Below are positions 53,973-63,075 of a stretch of 64,000 bases of DNA, piece by piece. Source of the DNA: Planctomycetota bacterium. Lineage in GTDB: Bacteria; Planctomycetota; Phycisphaerae; Tepidisphaerales; Tepidisphaeraceae. How positions within the stretch are numbered: the first letter of the stretch is position 1; every line of letters starts with the position of its first letter. The notes under the pieces were generated by a model, which made no database searches, was not told the origin of the DNA, and worked only from the letters and a program-made list of their open reading frames with translations. The stretch is taken from NCBI GenBank assembly GCA_039182125.1, contig JBCDCH010000002.1, positions 58,984 to 122,983 on the forward strand. Reading direction: 5' to 3'. Made by a program: the position numbers and the translations under genes.

Positions 53973-55228
53973 GACATCGCCGCATCAGCGACGACCAACT
54001 CATTGACGTAGCCCAGCGCCACGCGTTCGACTTCTTCGCCAACCCGGCGCACTGGCGACCGATGGGTGTGCTCGATCGCGACAGCACCACTTCCCCGATC
54101 AGCTCCGCCGCAACCGGCTTCGGTTTCGCGGCTTTTGCCGTCGGTGTCGAACGCGGCTGGATCAAGCGTACTGACGCCCTTGAACGCCTCCGCACCGTCG
54201 CCGCGAACTTGCGTGCCTCGGAGCAGTCCAACGACGCCTTCGCCGCCGGGAAGAACGGCTTCTTCTATCACTTTCTCTGCCCCGATACCGGTCGGCGTAT
54301 CTGGAAGAGTGAGCTATCGAGCATTGACACCGCCCTGCTCGCGGCCGGCTTGCTCTGGGCGGGCGCGTACTTCGATGACGCGGAACTCTCCGAACACGTC
54401 GAGGTTCTGACCGACGCGATCGACTGGAACTGGATGCGTCACGGGCAACGCCGCATCTCCCACGGCTGGCATCCGCACGGCAAATCGTCGGGCCGGTTCA
54501 TGAAGTACCATTGGCACGGCTACAACGAAGCGCTGCTGCTGCAACCGCTCGCGCTCGGCTCACGCACCCACCCCGTCCCCGCCGACTGTTACGACGCATG
54601 GCTGGAGGACTACACGATCGAAACGCACTACGGCCAGACTTACATCTTCTGCGGCCCGCTGTTTACCCACCTTTTCCCGATCTGTTTCCTCGATCTGCGT
54701 GGTCGACACGACGCGTTCACGGCCGAGCACGGCTTCGACTATCACGCCAACGCCGAGCGCGCCACACGCATGCAGTCGACTTACGCCGGGGCGAACCCCG
54801 ACGGCTTTGCCAGCTACGCCGCCGATTGCTTCGGCGTCACCGCCAGTGATGGCCCGCACCTCGGCGAACACAACGGTCGCCGCTACTACACCTACCACGC
54901 CCGATCGGTCCCTTGCGGCCCGGACGACGGCACGATCTGCGCACCGATGACAGCGGCCGCACTCCCGCTCTGCCCGGACGTCGTGCTGCCGGCCATGCAA
55001 AACTTTCATCAGCGTGGCCTGCTCAACCGTACGTTCAACGACACTTTCCCCTGGGTCGCGCCCGACCTGCTCGGCGTCGACGTCGGCCCGACCGTACTCA
55101 TGATCGAGAACCACCGCAGCGGGCTCATGTGGGATCTTTCTCGCGAAATTCCCCAGGTGCAGACCGGGCTCGACCGCTGCGGCTTCAGCCCCGCCCCTAC
55201 CGTTGGCGTTCATGCTGCGGCGCATTGA
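53969..55228 (+). CDS. PF10091-type glycoside hydrolase ('glucoamylase' family, GH144-like)
   Basis: A 419-residue (alpha/alpha)6-barrel candidate. Family features are STTSPISSAATGFGFAAFAV near residue 40, NGFFYHFL, ELSSIDTALLAAGLLWAGAY, HGWHPHGKSSGRFMKYHWHG followed by YNEALLLQPLALGS, and the late ENHRSGLMWDLSREI. PF10091 members include GH144 endo-beta-1,2-glucanases, so beta-1,2-glucan is a possible substrate. No signal peptide is seen, suggesting a cytosolic enzyme. The start is a TTG coupled to the upstream stop. Confidence 0.8.
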   Translation: MRHRRISDDQLIDVAQRHAFDFFANPAHWRPMGVLDRDSTTSPISSAATGFGFAAFAVGVERGWIKRTDALERLRTVAANLRASEQSNDAFAAGKNGFFYHFLCPDTGRRIWKSELSSIDTALLAAGLLWAGAYFDDAELSEHVEVLTDAIDWNWMRHGQRRISHGWHPHGKSSGRFMKYHWHGYNEALLLQPLALGSRTHPVPADCYDAWLEDYTIETHYGQTYIFCGPLFTHLFPICFLDLRGRHDAFTAEHGFDYHANAERATRMQSTYAGANPDGFASYAADCFGVTASDGPHLGEHNGRRYYTYHARSVPCGPDDGTICAPMTAAALPLCPDVVLPAMQNFHQRGLLNRTFNDTFPWVAPDLLGVDVGPTVLMIENHRSGLMWDLSREIPQVQTGLDRCGFSPAPTVGVHAAAH

Positions 55229-56135
55229 ACCCCTGTCATCGACACACGCTGGAATCGCCATGGGCGTATCGGCGCATGTGATGTGGGGTTTGTTCCCGCT
55301 GTACTTTGTGCTGGTCAAAGTAGTGCCGCCACCGATGATTCTTGGCTATCGGATCATCTGGGCCGCATTGCTGATGGCCGCGCTCTTGCCCGTGATCAAG
55401 ATCAACGCCTCGATGCGTTCGGCCATCGCGGACCGCAAGACACTCGCCAAGTTGCTGAGCACGTCGGTGCTGATCGCGATCAACTGGCTCGTGTTCATCT
55501 ACGCCGTCACCACCGGACGGGCGTTGGAAGCTTCGCTCGCCTATTTCATTTCACCGCTTGCGATCGTTGGGCTCGGCGTCGTCTTCCTGGGCGAACGGCT
55601 CAACCGCGTCCAACTCGGTTGCCTCGCGCTCGCAAGCGCCGGCGTGGCGTACAAGATTTACGCCACTGGCGCGCTGCCGTGGATCGCGATCGTGTTGCCG
55701 GCGTCGTTCGGCCTCTACTCGCTGATCCGCAAGACCGCCGCCGCCGACAGCCGGACCGCGCTCTCGGTCGAAACCTTCATCCTCGCCCCGCTCGGCGTCG
55801 TGTACGTCGTGTTCATGCACGGAAGCGGCCAGGTCGATGAGGTGCCGTGGAGTGTTGGCCTGCATGCGATGCTCTCGCTCAGCGGCGTGATGACCGTCGC
55901 ACCACTGCTGCTTTACGGCGGGGCCGCCAAACGCCTCACCCTCAGCAGCCTCGGCTTCATCCAGTACCTCGGCCCGACCCTGCAAATGCTCATCGCCACA
56001 CTCGTCCTCGGCGAAACGTTCGGCCCCGACAACGTCATCACCTTCGGCCTCATCTGGATCGCCCTGGCCATCTACACCTACAACGCCGTCCAACGCGAAC
56101 GTCGGCGACGCGCCGCGCCGCCGATCCCGTCATAA
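55212..56135 (+). CDS. RarD-like EamA-family transporter
   Basis: A 307-residue membrane protein with ten hydrophobic segments arranged as two EamA repeats. MGVSAHVMWGLFPLYFVLVK and ILGYRIIWAALLMAALLPVI resemble RarD, as do LLSTSVLIAINWLVFIYAVT and YFISPLAIVGLGVVFLGERL. It should move a small metabolite or drug across the inner membrane; the substrate of RarD proteins is generally unknown. ATG 55212 overlaps the end of the glycosidase gene by 17 bp. It ends convergently with pnkp, overlapping by 6 bp. Confidence 0.88.
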   Translation: MLRRIEPLSSTHAGIAMGVSAHVMWGLFPLYFVLVKVVPPPMILGYRIIWAALLMAALLPVIKINASMRSAIADRKTLAKLLSTSVLIAINWLVFIYAVTTGRALEASLAYFISPLAIVGLGVVFLGERLNRVQLGCLALASAGVAYKIYATGALPWIAIVLPASFGLYSLIRKTAAADSRTALSVETFILAPLGVVYVVFMHGSGQVDEVPWSVGLHAMLSLSGVMTVAPLLLYGGAAKRLTLSSLGFIQYLGPTLQMLIATLVLGETFGPDNVITFGLIWIALAIYTYNAVQRERRRRAAPPIPS

Positions 56136-58652
56136 CCGCGGATCGACCGGCTCGCTCTCCAAAGCGAGCACGCCGAACACACACTCGTGCACCCGACGAA
56201 GCGGCTCGCGATCGATGAAGCGGTGTAACGCTTCGAGCCCGAGGGAGAACTCACGCAGCGCCATCGACCGCTTACCGCCGAGGTGTCGCCCGCGCAGCTG
56301 GGCGAGGTGGGAGATGTACTCGGGTCCGTAAATGATCCGCAGGTACTCGCGTCCACGAACTTTCATTGCGGGTTGCACGAATCCACGCGGTCCGTGATTG
56401 ATCCAGTCGATCGGCTTCACGACTATCCCCTCACCGCCGTCACCGGTGAGCTGTTCCCACCACGCCACGGCGTCGACGACGCTGCGATCATCGGCAAGCT
56501 CGACCACGCGATGGTTCGTTGCGATGACCGGACCGCCGGCGAGACGCGCAAGCGTCGACATGTGCCAGGCATGGTCGCCATCAGTGTGAACTTTCCCCTC
56601 AGACGCAAGCAGGTGGAACGGCGCGAGCTTCAAGTCGGCGACCGACGCGACCGGCCAGCAGTATCGCCGATAGGCGTCAACGTAGCGCGCGATGTGCTCA
56701 CGCCGACGCTCGGTGCGTTGGAGCAGCCCGGACACGTGCGGGTCGTCCGGCAACGTCGCCGACCGCAGCGCCTCGATCGCAGCCGACAGGCCGGCCTCCG
56801 CCGCGCTGCCAACCGCCGCGTACTGCGTCCGCAGCAGATCCTGCGCCTTGGCCGACCACGGCATCAGTTCACAGTCCAGACAAAACCAGTCCGTCTCGAA
56901 CTCGTCCCAGAATCCCGCGGCAGTTAAGGCGTTTCGCACGATGTTTAGCAACTCGCCGGTGATGCCGTCGTCGAAGAACGGTCGACCGGTGCGCGTGTAG
57001 ATCACACCGGCGTCCGGGGCCGACTCGACGCCGAACCGCTCGATGGCCAACGACTCGTCGCGACACACCACGACGATCGCCCGGCTGCCCATGTGCTTCT
57101 CCTGACAAACCAAACATTCGATCCCGGCGTTGCGAAAGTAGTTGAACGCCTCGTCGGGATGCTCCAGCAGATCGTCACGTTTGCTCGTCTCACAAGGGCT
57201 CATCGTCGGCGGCAGGTGGATCAGCCAACGCGGGTCGATCGTGAATCGGCTCATCACCTCCAGCGCCGCCGCCGCGTTCTCGGCGCGGACGATCACGCTC
57301 CGCTGCAAGCACGTTTCGATGACGCGCTTGCCGGTGACGTCGGCCAAGTCGAGAACATCGTCGTGCTCGTACTGCTGGGGGCGGTCCGCTTCGAGGAACG
57401 GCCGGCCCGGCTCGGCGTACTTCGACTTTGCCGGAACGGACACGAACTCCCGCTCGGGCCAGCGCAACGCTGTGAGCTTGCCGCCGAAGACGCAGCCGGT
57501 GTCGATGTTGACAGTGTTGTTGAGCCATTGCGGGTCGGCGACCGGCGTGTGGCCGTAGACAAGGGTGGCGTCACCGCGGTAGTCAGCGGCCCAGTTGAGC
57601 CGCACCGGCAGGCCATGCTCGTCGGTCTCGCCGGTCGTGTCGCCGTAGAGCGCAAACTCACGCACCCGCCGCGACGCCCGACCGATGTACTTCTCCTTCA
57701 AACCGGCGTGTGCGACAACGAGCTTGCCGACATCGAGAACGTAGTGGCTCACGAGTCGATTGAGGAACGACGTGATCGCGGGTAGATCGTCGCCGGCGTC
57801 GGCCTCGATCTGGTCCATGGTCTCGGCGAGACCGTGGTTGCGTTGCACCTTGCGGCCCTTCAGCGCTTTGAGCAGCTTCGCGTCGTGATTGCCCGGCACG
57901 CAAAGCGCGGTGCCGGCGGCGACCATGTGACGCACGATGTTCAACACACCCAGCGAGTCCGGCCCGCGGTCGACGAGGTCGCCGACGAAAACCGCCTTCC
58001 GCCCCGGTGGAGGAACGATGTGAAACCGCTTGGTTGTTTGATAGCCGAGCGATTCGAGCAGGTCGCAGAGCTCGTCTGCGCAGCCGTGCACATCGCCAAT
58101 GACGTCGAACGGCCCGGCATCGTCGCGGCGATCGTTCCACAGCCTCGTCCGCCCGATCTCCACGGACGCCAGCTCGTCGGGTGACTCGAAGACATGGATC
58201 TGCCGGAACCCCTCCCGCTTGAAACCGCGCAGGCCGCGGCGGAGCGCGATCAACTGGTTCCGAATGACGTGCTTGCCGAACTGGCGGTCGGGACGGGCTT
58301 CGTTGCGTTCCTGGCAAAGCTTCTCGGGCATCTTCAGCACGATCGCAACAGGCAGCACATCGTGCGCCCGCGCCAACTGCACCAGCGATGCCCGGTCTTC
58401 CTTGCGCACGTTGGTCGCGTCGACGACGGTGAGTTTGCCAAGCGCGAGACGCTTGCCGGCGATGTAGTGCAGCACGTCGAACGCGTCACCGCTGACGGTT
58501 TGGTCGTTCTCGTCATCGCTGACCAGGCCGCGACATACGTCACTGCTGAGCACCTCGGTCGACGCAAAGTGGATGCGCGCGAATGTGCTCTTGCCGGACC
58601 CGCTGGGTCCCATGAGCACGACGAGGCACAGCTCGGGAATGTCGATGGTCAC
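56130..58652 (-). CDS. pnkp: Bacterial polynucleotide kinase-phosphatase-ligase Pnkp (RNA repair)
   Basis: An 840-residue trifunctional RNA end-healing and sealing enzyme. Residues 10-170 form the 5'-kinase (VLMGPSGSGKSTFARIHF, P-loop). Residues 180-400 form the 2',3'-phosphatase, with metallophosphoesterase motifs DVIGDVHGCADEL, FVGDLVDRGPDS, CVPGNHDAKL and YGHTPVADPQW. Residues 480-840 form the adenylyltransferase/ligase, with the nucleotidyl-accepting Lys in CQEKHMGSRAIVVV. Length and order match Clostridium thermocellum Pnkp. Its GTG start overlaps the hen1 stop (GTGA), giving a two-gene repair operon. Confidence 0.96.
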   Translation of the reverse strand: MTIDIPELCLVVLMGPSGSGKSTFARIHFASTEVLSSDVCRGLVSDDENDQTVSGDAFDVLHYIAGKRLALGKLTVVDATNVRKEDRASLVQLARAHDVLPVAIVLKMPEKLCQERNEARPDRQFGKHVIRNQLIALRRGLRGFKREGFRQIHVFESPDELASVEIGRTRLWNDRRDDAGPFDVIGDVHGCADELCDLLESLGYQTTKRFHIVPPPGRKAVFVGDLVDRGPDSLGVLNIVRHMVAAGTALCVPGNHDAKLLKALKGRKVQRNHGLAETMDQIEADAGDDLPAITSFLNRLVSHYVLDVGKLVVAHAGLKEKYIGRASRRVREFALYGDTTGETDEHGLPVRLNWAADYRGDATLVYGHTPVADPQWLNNTVNIDTGCVFGGKLTALRWPEREFVSVPAKSKYAEPGRPFLEADRPQQYEHDDVLDLADVTGKRVIETCLQRSVIVRAENAAAALEVMSRFTIDPRWLIHLPPTMSPCETSKRDDLLEHPDEAFNYFRNAGIECLVCQEKHMGSRAIVVVCRDESLAIERFGVESAPDAGVIYTRTGRPFFDDGITGELLNIVRNALTAAGFWDEFETDWFCLDCELMPWSAKAQDLLRTQYAAVGSAAEAGLSAAIEALRSATLPDDPHVSGLLQRTERRREHIARYVDAYRRYCWPVASVADLKLAPFHLLASEGKVHTDGDHAWHMSTLARLAGGPVIATNHRVVELADDRSVVDAVAWWEQLTGDGGEGIVVKPIDWINHGPRGFVQPAMKVRGREYLRIIYGPEYISHLAQLRGRHLGGKRSMALREFSLGLEALHRFIDREPLRRVHECVFGVLALESEPVDPRL

Positions 58653-60031
58653 GACGCCTCCCGCGTGAAGATCGCCATCTGCGTGGGCGGACCAGTGTCG
58701 GGGTGGTCGTCGCCGATCGGGGCGTAGGTGACGACGTAACCGAACGCCTCAGCCGCCGCGTCGCACCACGCGGCGAACTCGGCGCGATCCCACTCGAATC
58801 GGTGATCGCGATGCCGCATTTGTCCGGCCGGTAGTGTCTCCCAGTGCACGTTGTACTCACGGTTGGGCGTGGTGAGGATCACGCGCGTTGGGCGAACGAA
58901 CTCGAACACGACCCGACGCAGTGCGGTGAGGCGCGGCGGATCGAGGTGCTCGATAACCTCGACGAGGCAGGCCGCGTCGAACGGCGGATCAGTCTCGAGC
59001 CGGCGATCGCGGTAGGTCAGCGAGCCGTGGAGCAACGCGATCCGCTGCCGCTTGACCACCGGCATGCGACCCAGTTTCAGCCGACGCTCAGCGAACTCCA
59101 GCGACCGGCTCGACACGTCGACGCCGACGACCTGCTGGACCGATCGCTCGTCCAGAAGTCGTCGCAACAGCCGGCCTTCGCCACAGCCGAGATCGACCAC
59201 GCGCTCAGCTCCGGCGTCGATCAGCGCGTGCGTCACCGCGTCGAGCCGTTGCTCGTGCAGGCTGATCGGTTTCTCGATCGCCAGTTCCTGCGCGTCGGGA
59301 TCATCCGGCTCGTCGACCGCCAAGCGACGCAACGCCTCAGCAACGAGTGACTGACGCTTCTTGAGATACCGCCGGGCGATGGCCGGCTTCTGCGTATGTT
59401 CCGCGAGCCAGCCCTCGCCGTGGCGCAGCAGCTTGTCCACCTCATCGCTGCCGACGAAGTAGTGCTTGTCCGCATCGAGCACCGGTAGCAACACGTACAA
59501 GTGGCTGAGCAGATCCGCGAGCCGAATCGTCTGGGTGAGTGTCACCGTGAAGTACGTGCCGCCGCCCCACTCGGGGAACTGCTCGTCGAGCGGATGTTGC
59601 AGAGTGTCGACCACGTAGCCGAGCGGCTCGAAGAGATCGCGCAGGAAACCCTCGCCGCCACGGCACGGAACCGGGCCGACGGTCGTCGTCAACGGGATCG
59701 AGGTCTCGACCAACTCGGGCCGCTGCTTACAGGTGCCGGAGAGCGCGGTGCCGTAGACCTGTGCGATGGCGACTGAGAGAAACGACGATGCCGCATATGG
59801 CCGATCGCTGACATATTCGGCCAACGACAGGCCCGGCCCGCGGCGCCGCAATGACACCGGGTCGATCTCGAGCATCAACGTGGCGGTGCACTTTCTCGGT
59901 GACGCGTCGGTGTAGAACACATGTGCTGTGCCGAAGGAAAGCCCCTTCGCCTGCGGTCGGCCGGGGTTCTTGTGTAGCAGATAACCGAGATCGGTTGCCG
60001 GCTCATGCGTCGTCGAAATCTGCAGCAGCAT
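58649..60031 (-). CDS. hen1: Bacterial Hen1 3'-terminal RNA 2'-O-methyltransferase
   Basis: A 460-residue partner of Pnkp. The N-terminal half starts MLLQISTTHEPATDLGYLLH, the Hen1 N-terminal domain that activates the Pnkp ligase. The C-terminal methyltransferase has RVVDLGCGEGRLLRRLL for SAM and CLVEVIEHLDPPRL with the Glu/His metal ligands typical of Hen1. It marks a broken 3' end with a 2'-O-methyl group before sealing, protecting the repaired RNA from being cut again. The start lies 26 bp from the 3' end of the tRNA-Arg gene on the same strand. Confidence 0.95.
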   Translation of the reverse strand: MLLQISTTHEPATDLGYLLHKNPGRPQAKGLSFGTAHVFYTDASPRKCTATLMLEIDPVSLRRRGPGLSLAEYVSDRPYAASSFLSVAIAQVYGTALSGTCKQRPELVETSIPLTTTVGPVPCRGGEGFLRDLFEPLGYVVDTLQHPLDEQFPEWGGGTYFTVTLTQTIRLADLLSHLYVLLPVLDADKHYFVGSDEVDKLLRHGEGWLAEHTQKPAIARRYLKKRQSLVAEALRRLAVDEPDDPDAQELAIEKPISLHEQRLDAVTHALIDAGAERVVDLGCGEGRLLRRLLDERSVQQVVGVDVSSRSLEFAERRLKLGRMPVVKRQRIALLHGSLTYRDRRLETDPPFDAACLVEVIEHLDPPRLTALRRVVFEFVRPTRVILTTPNREYNVHWETLPAGQMRHRDHRFEWDRAEFAAWCDAAAEAFGYVVTYAPIGDDHPDTGPPTQMAIFTREAS

Positions 60032-60057
60032 CGCCCCACCCGCCCTTCACGACTCAG

Positions 60058-60131
<74 letters not shown>

Positions 60132-60158
60132 GTCGGTGGCATGATACGCGTCTCGAAC

Positions 60159-60548
60159 ATGATCGTCGTCAACACAGAAAACGTGCCCGGGTATCGCATC
60201 ACCGCCGTGCGGGGGTTGGTTCAGGGCAACACGGTCCGGGCCAAACATCTCGGAAGGGACATTGCCGCATCGCTCAAGAACCTCGCCGGCGGCGAGTTGC
60301 GCGGGTACACCGAGCTTCTCGTCGAAGCCCGCCGCGAGGCGATCGAACGGCTGCTCATGCAGGCTCAGCAACTCGGGGCGAATGCCGTGGTAAACGTTCG
60401 CTTCAGCACGTCGGCGGTCACCAGCGGCGCTGCGGAGTTGTACGCGTACGGCACCGCAGTCATCGTCGAGCCTGACGGCGACCCACGGACACAGACAACC
60501 GACACGACCGGCGTCCCGGAAGTGCCACCCCTGCCGGAGCCGTCGTGA
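60159..60548 (+). CDS. YbjQ-family (DUF74) protein
   Basis: A 129-residue protein. MIVVNTENVPGYRITAVRGL fits the start of the YbjQ family (heavy-metal-binding domain by old annotation), followed by GRDIAASLKNLAGGELRGYT, AIERLLMQAQQLGANAVVNV and LYAYGTAVIVEP. The domain forms a pentameric ring in known structures, with unknown function. ATG 60159 aligns best with the family; ATG 60141 in frame is an alternative. Its stop overlaps the start of a second YbjQ-like gene (GTGA). Confidence 0.88.
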   Translation: MIVVNTENVPGYRITAVRGLVQGNTVRAKHLGRDIAASLKNLAGGELRGYTELLVEARREAIERLLMQAQQLGANAVVNVRFSTSAVTSGAAELYAYGTAVIVEPDGDPRTQTTDTTGVPEVPPLPEPS

Positions 60549-61063
60549 TCGTGCCGAACCTCATGCTCGCCAACGGCGACGACATCGGCTTCATCGTGTC
60601 GATGGTCTGCACGTTCGCGTTTCCCGTCGCGCTGGTGCTCTTCGGCCTGACGCTCGGAGCGTACTTCGAGAAACGCCACCTCCGACAGATCAAACGACGC
60701 AAGGGAGCCCTCGCACATGTGCCATTGTCGGACACGCAGGCAATGCCGCAGGTCGACCCGACCGTGCAGGTGTCGCTCGTGACGGCCGAGGCTGTTTACT
60801 CGGCGGGGTATCTCAAGGGACTGCTCGCGGCACTGAAAAAGATTTTCGGCGGCGAACTACGCAGCTATCGGTTGCTGATGTTCCGTACACGCGAGGAGGC
60901 GATTCTGCGGCTGACCGAGCAAGCGGTGTCGCTCGGGTACGACGGGATCTGCAACCTGCGGATCGACACGGCCGACATCGCCAACGCCGTCTACCGCCAG
61001 AACAACCCGGCGACATATGTCTGCATTGTGGCGAGCGGGACCGCGTACAAACGGGCACGCTGA
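60545..61063 (+). CDS. Membrane-anchored YbjQ-like (DUF74) protein
   Basis: A 172-residue protein beginning with GTG. Residues about 13-40 are a membrane helix (IGFIVSMVCTFAFPVALVLF), followed by a basic stretch (EKRHLRQIKRRKGA) that places the rest in the cytoplasm. From about residue 72 it repeats the YbjQ pattern: VQVSLVTAEAVYSAGYLKGL, KKIFGGELRSYRLLMFRTRE, LTEQAVSLGYDGICNLRI and CIVASGTAYK. It is coupled to the soluble YbjQ gene upstream (GTGA) and to the PrsW-like gene downstream (TGATG). Confidence 0.82.
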   Translation: MIVPNLMLANGDDIGFIVSMVCTFAFPVALVLFGLTLGAYFEKRHLRQIKRRKGALAHVPLSDTQAMPQVDPTVQVSLVTAEAVYSAGYLKGLLAALKKIFGGELRSYRLLMFRTREEAILRLTEQAVSLGYDGICNLRIDTADIANAVYRQNNPATYVCIVASGTAYKRAR

Positions 61064-61830
61064 TGGCCGAGCCGTTGGACTATCGCAAGCCGGTCGACGA
61101 GCGCAACGCGTTGCATGACGTGTACGCCGAGCCGCAGTTCAGCGCGAGCGTGTCGGGGCGACCCGAGCCTGCACCGCGTGGAGCGGCCTCGGCCGGTGAC
61201 GCGCACCTCACCGCGGTTTGGGACGAACCGACGTTCTCCGCGGAAGTCGGTGGCGACTTGCCCGACGACGCCGTGACGTTCGCACGCTGGTTCGAGGCCA
61301 AACAGATCGGTTCGGGAAAGTCGTGGGCCTACGCGTTGCTGATCGCAGTGTGCGCCGGCCCGTTCGCGGTGTTCGGCACGCTGCTCGATGCGACCGGCCG
61401 GGGCGCGTTCGGGATCATCGCCGTCGTGTTCGTCGCGCCCGTCGTCGAAGAGATGCTCAAGGCCGCGATCGCGCTCTGGGTGGTCGAACGCAAGCCGTAT
61501 CTCTTCCGATCGTCGGCCCAAATCGGGCTTTGCATGCTCGCGAGCGGTTTGGGGTTCGCGGCCATCGAGAACGTGCTGTACCTCTACGTCTACATCCCAG
61601 ACGCGTCGCCGGAGCTGTGGCGGTGGCGCTGGACGGTGTGCGTGTTGCTGCACGTCGGCTGCAGTGGGATCGCGGGACTCGGGGCGATACGAGTGTGGCG
61701 ATCGGTGGTGCGAACACGCCGCCCGGCAAGGGTGAGCCTCGCCGGATTCTGGCTCACCGCGGCCGCGCTCGTTCACGGCCTCTACAACGGCTGGGCCGTG
61801 CTGTTCGAGACCTTCGGCGGAACGTTTTAG
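61063..61830 (+). CDS. PrsW-family intramembrane metalloprotease
   Basis: A 255-residue protein with a soluble N-terminus of about 85 residues and then six or so membrane helices. PrsW motifs are VAPVVEEMLKAAIALWVVER (E-E-x-x-K), GLGFAAIENVLYLYVYI, LLHVGCSGIAGLGAIRV and LVHGLYNGWAVLFE, supplying the Glu/His metal ligands. PrsW cleaves anti-sigma factors in Bacillus subtilis; other members are uncharacterised. The N-terminus contains two copies of a short motif (YAEPQFSASVSG and WDEPTFSAEVGG). It forms an operon with the two YbjQ-like genes. Confidence 0.9.
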   Translation: MAEPLDYRKPVDERNALHDVYAEPQFSASVSGRPEPAPRGAASAGDAHLTAVWDEPTFSAEVGGDLPDDAVTFARWFEAKQIGSGKSWAYALLIAVCAGPFAVFGTLLDATGRGAFGIIAVVFVAPVVEEMLKAAIALWVVERKPYLFRSSAQIGLCMLASGLGFAAIENVLYLYVYIPDASPELWRWRWTVCVLLHVGCSGIAGLGAIRVWRSVVRTRRPARVSLAGFWLTAAALVHGLYNGWAVLFETFGGTF

Positions 61831-63056
61831 ATCATCGATCGACGCAGCATGTTCAATGCGGCAAGAGCGGCACGGGTGCGAACCCAATCGCGGTCGCCGG
61901 GAAAGACGAACTTCTCCGCCGTGGTGTTCGTCGGCGTGGCCAGCGCGATACAAACAGTGCCGACCGGCTTCTCGTCGCTCCCGCCGCCCGGACCGGCCAC
62001 GCCGCTGAGGCTCAGCGCGTACGTCGAACCGGCGACACGTCGAGCACCCTCGGCCATCTGCACCACCGTCGACTCGCTGACCGCCCCTTCCGCACCGATC
62101 TCGACGCCGAGTTGATCGTGCTTGGCTCCATTCGAGTAAGTCACCCAGCCATGCTGAAACACCCCGCTCGACCCCGCGACATCGGTGATCATCTTCGCGA
62201 CAAGACCCCCGGTGCAGCTCTCGGCCGTGGCGACCGTTTCACCCCGATCAGAAAGGGTTTTCACGATGACGCTCGCCAGCGTCTCGTCACCGTTACCGAA
62301 GATAAAGTTGCCGAGCGTCGCCCGACATTGGGCCTCGGTTTCATCGAGCATCCGCTCGGCATCGGCTTGTGAATCGGCACGGCAATACAGGCGCAACGAC
62401 ACGATCCCGTGCGCCGCGGTGGTGCCAACTTCCGGGTTGCGGCCCCGTTCGTGAAGTTCGCCGAGCAAAGCGGCCACGTCGCTCTCACCCCGGCCGATCG
62501 TGTGGAGCGTCCGCAGGGCAAACGCCCCACCGCCGCCGTGCTCTTTCGCCCACGGCAGAACGTGGTCGTCAACCATCCGTCGCATCTCCTTGGGGACGCC
62601 GGGCACGACAAAAACGGTGCAGTCGTCGATGTCTTGCCGCAAGCCGGCGGCCGTGCCGACGGGGTTGTGCAGCAGCGCACCGGTTGCCGGATGGTCGGCC
62701 TGCTTGAGATTGCCCGGCTTCAACTCACGCCCGATCTTGGCAAACAGTTCACGGAGGTGTTGAATCCAAGCTTCATCGCGAACCAACCCGCAACCTGCGA
62801 CGTCAGCGAGCGCCTCGCGCGTGAGGTCGTCTTCGGTCGGGCCGATGCCGCCGGTGATGACGAGTAGCCGAGCGTCGGCCACGGCATCACGGATCGCATC
62901 CGCAACGATCTCACGCCCGTCCGGCAGTGTCGCATGCCCCACAACGTCAAAGCCGTGGGTCACGAGAAGCTTGGCGATGTGAGCGGTATTGGTGTCGAGC
63001 GTCGAGCCGGTGACCAATTCGTCACCGACCGAGAGAATGCGTGCGCGAGGGAGCAT
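61827..63056 (-). CDS. cinA: CinA-family protein (competence/damage-inducible, NMN amidohydrolase)
   Basis: A 409-residue two-domain protein. The N-terminal MoaB/MogA-like domain has ARILSVGDELVTGSTLDTNT, LLVITGGIGPTEDDLTREAL and VVPGVPKEMRRM, associated with ADP-ribose pyrophosphatase activity in some members. The C-terminal domain has VATAESCTGGLVAKMITDVA, SGVFQHGWVTYSNGAKHDQL and SLSGVAGPGGGSDEKPVGTV, the nicotinamide-mononucleotide deamidase signature. It should recycle pyridine nucleotides. It overlaps the end of prsW by 4 bp convergently. Confidence 0.95.
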   Translation of the reverse strand: MLPRARILSVGDELVTGSTLDTNTAHIAKLLVTHGFDVVGHATLPDGREIVADAIRDAVADARLLVITGGIGPTEDDLTREALADVAGCGLVRDEAWIQHLRELFAKIGRELKPGNLKQADHPATGALLHNPVGTAAGLRQDIDDCTVFVVPGVPKEMRRMVDDHVLPWAKEHGGGGAFALRTLHTIGRGESDVAALLGELHERGRNPEVGTTAAHGIVSLRLYCRADSQADAERMLDETEAQCRATLGNFIFGNGDETLASVIVKTLSDRGETVATAESCTGGLVAKMITDVAGSSGVFQHGWVTYSNGAKHDQLGVEIGAEGAVSESTVVQMAEGARRVAGSTYALSLSGVAGPGGGSDEKPVGTVCIALATPTNTTAEKFVFPGDRDWVRTRAALAALNMLRRSMI

Positions 63057-63075
63057 GAGGCAAGCCTAGCGCGGG

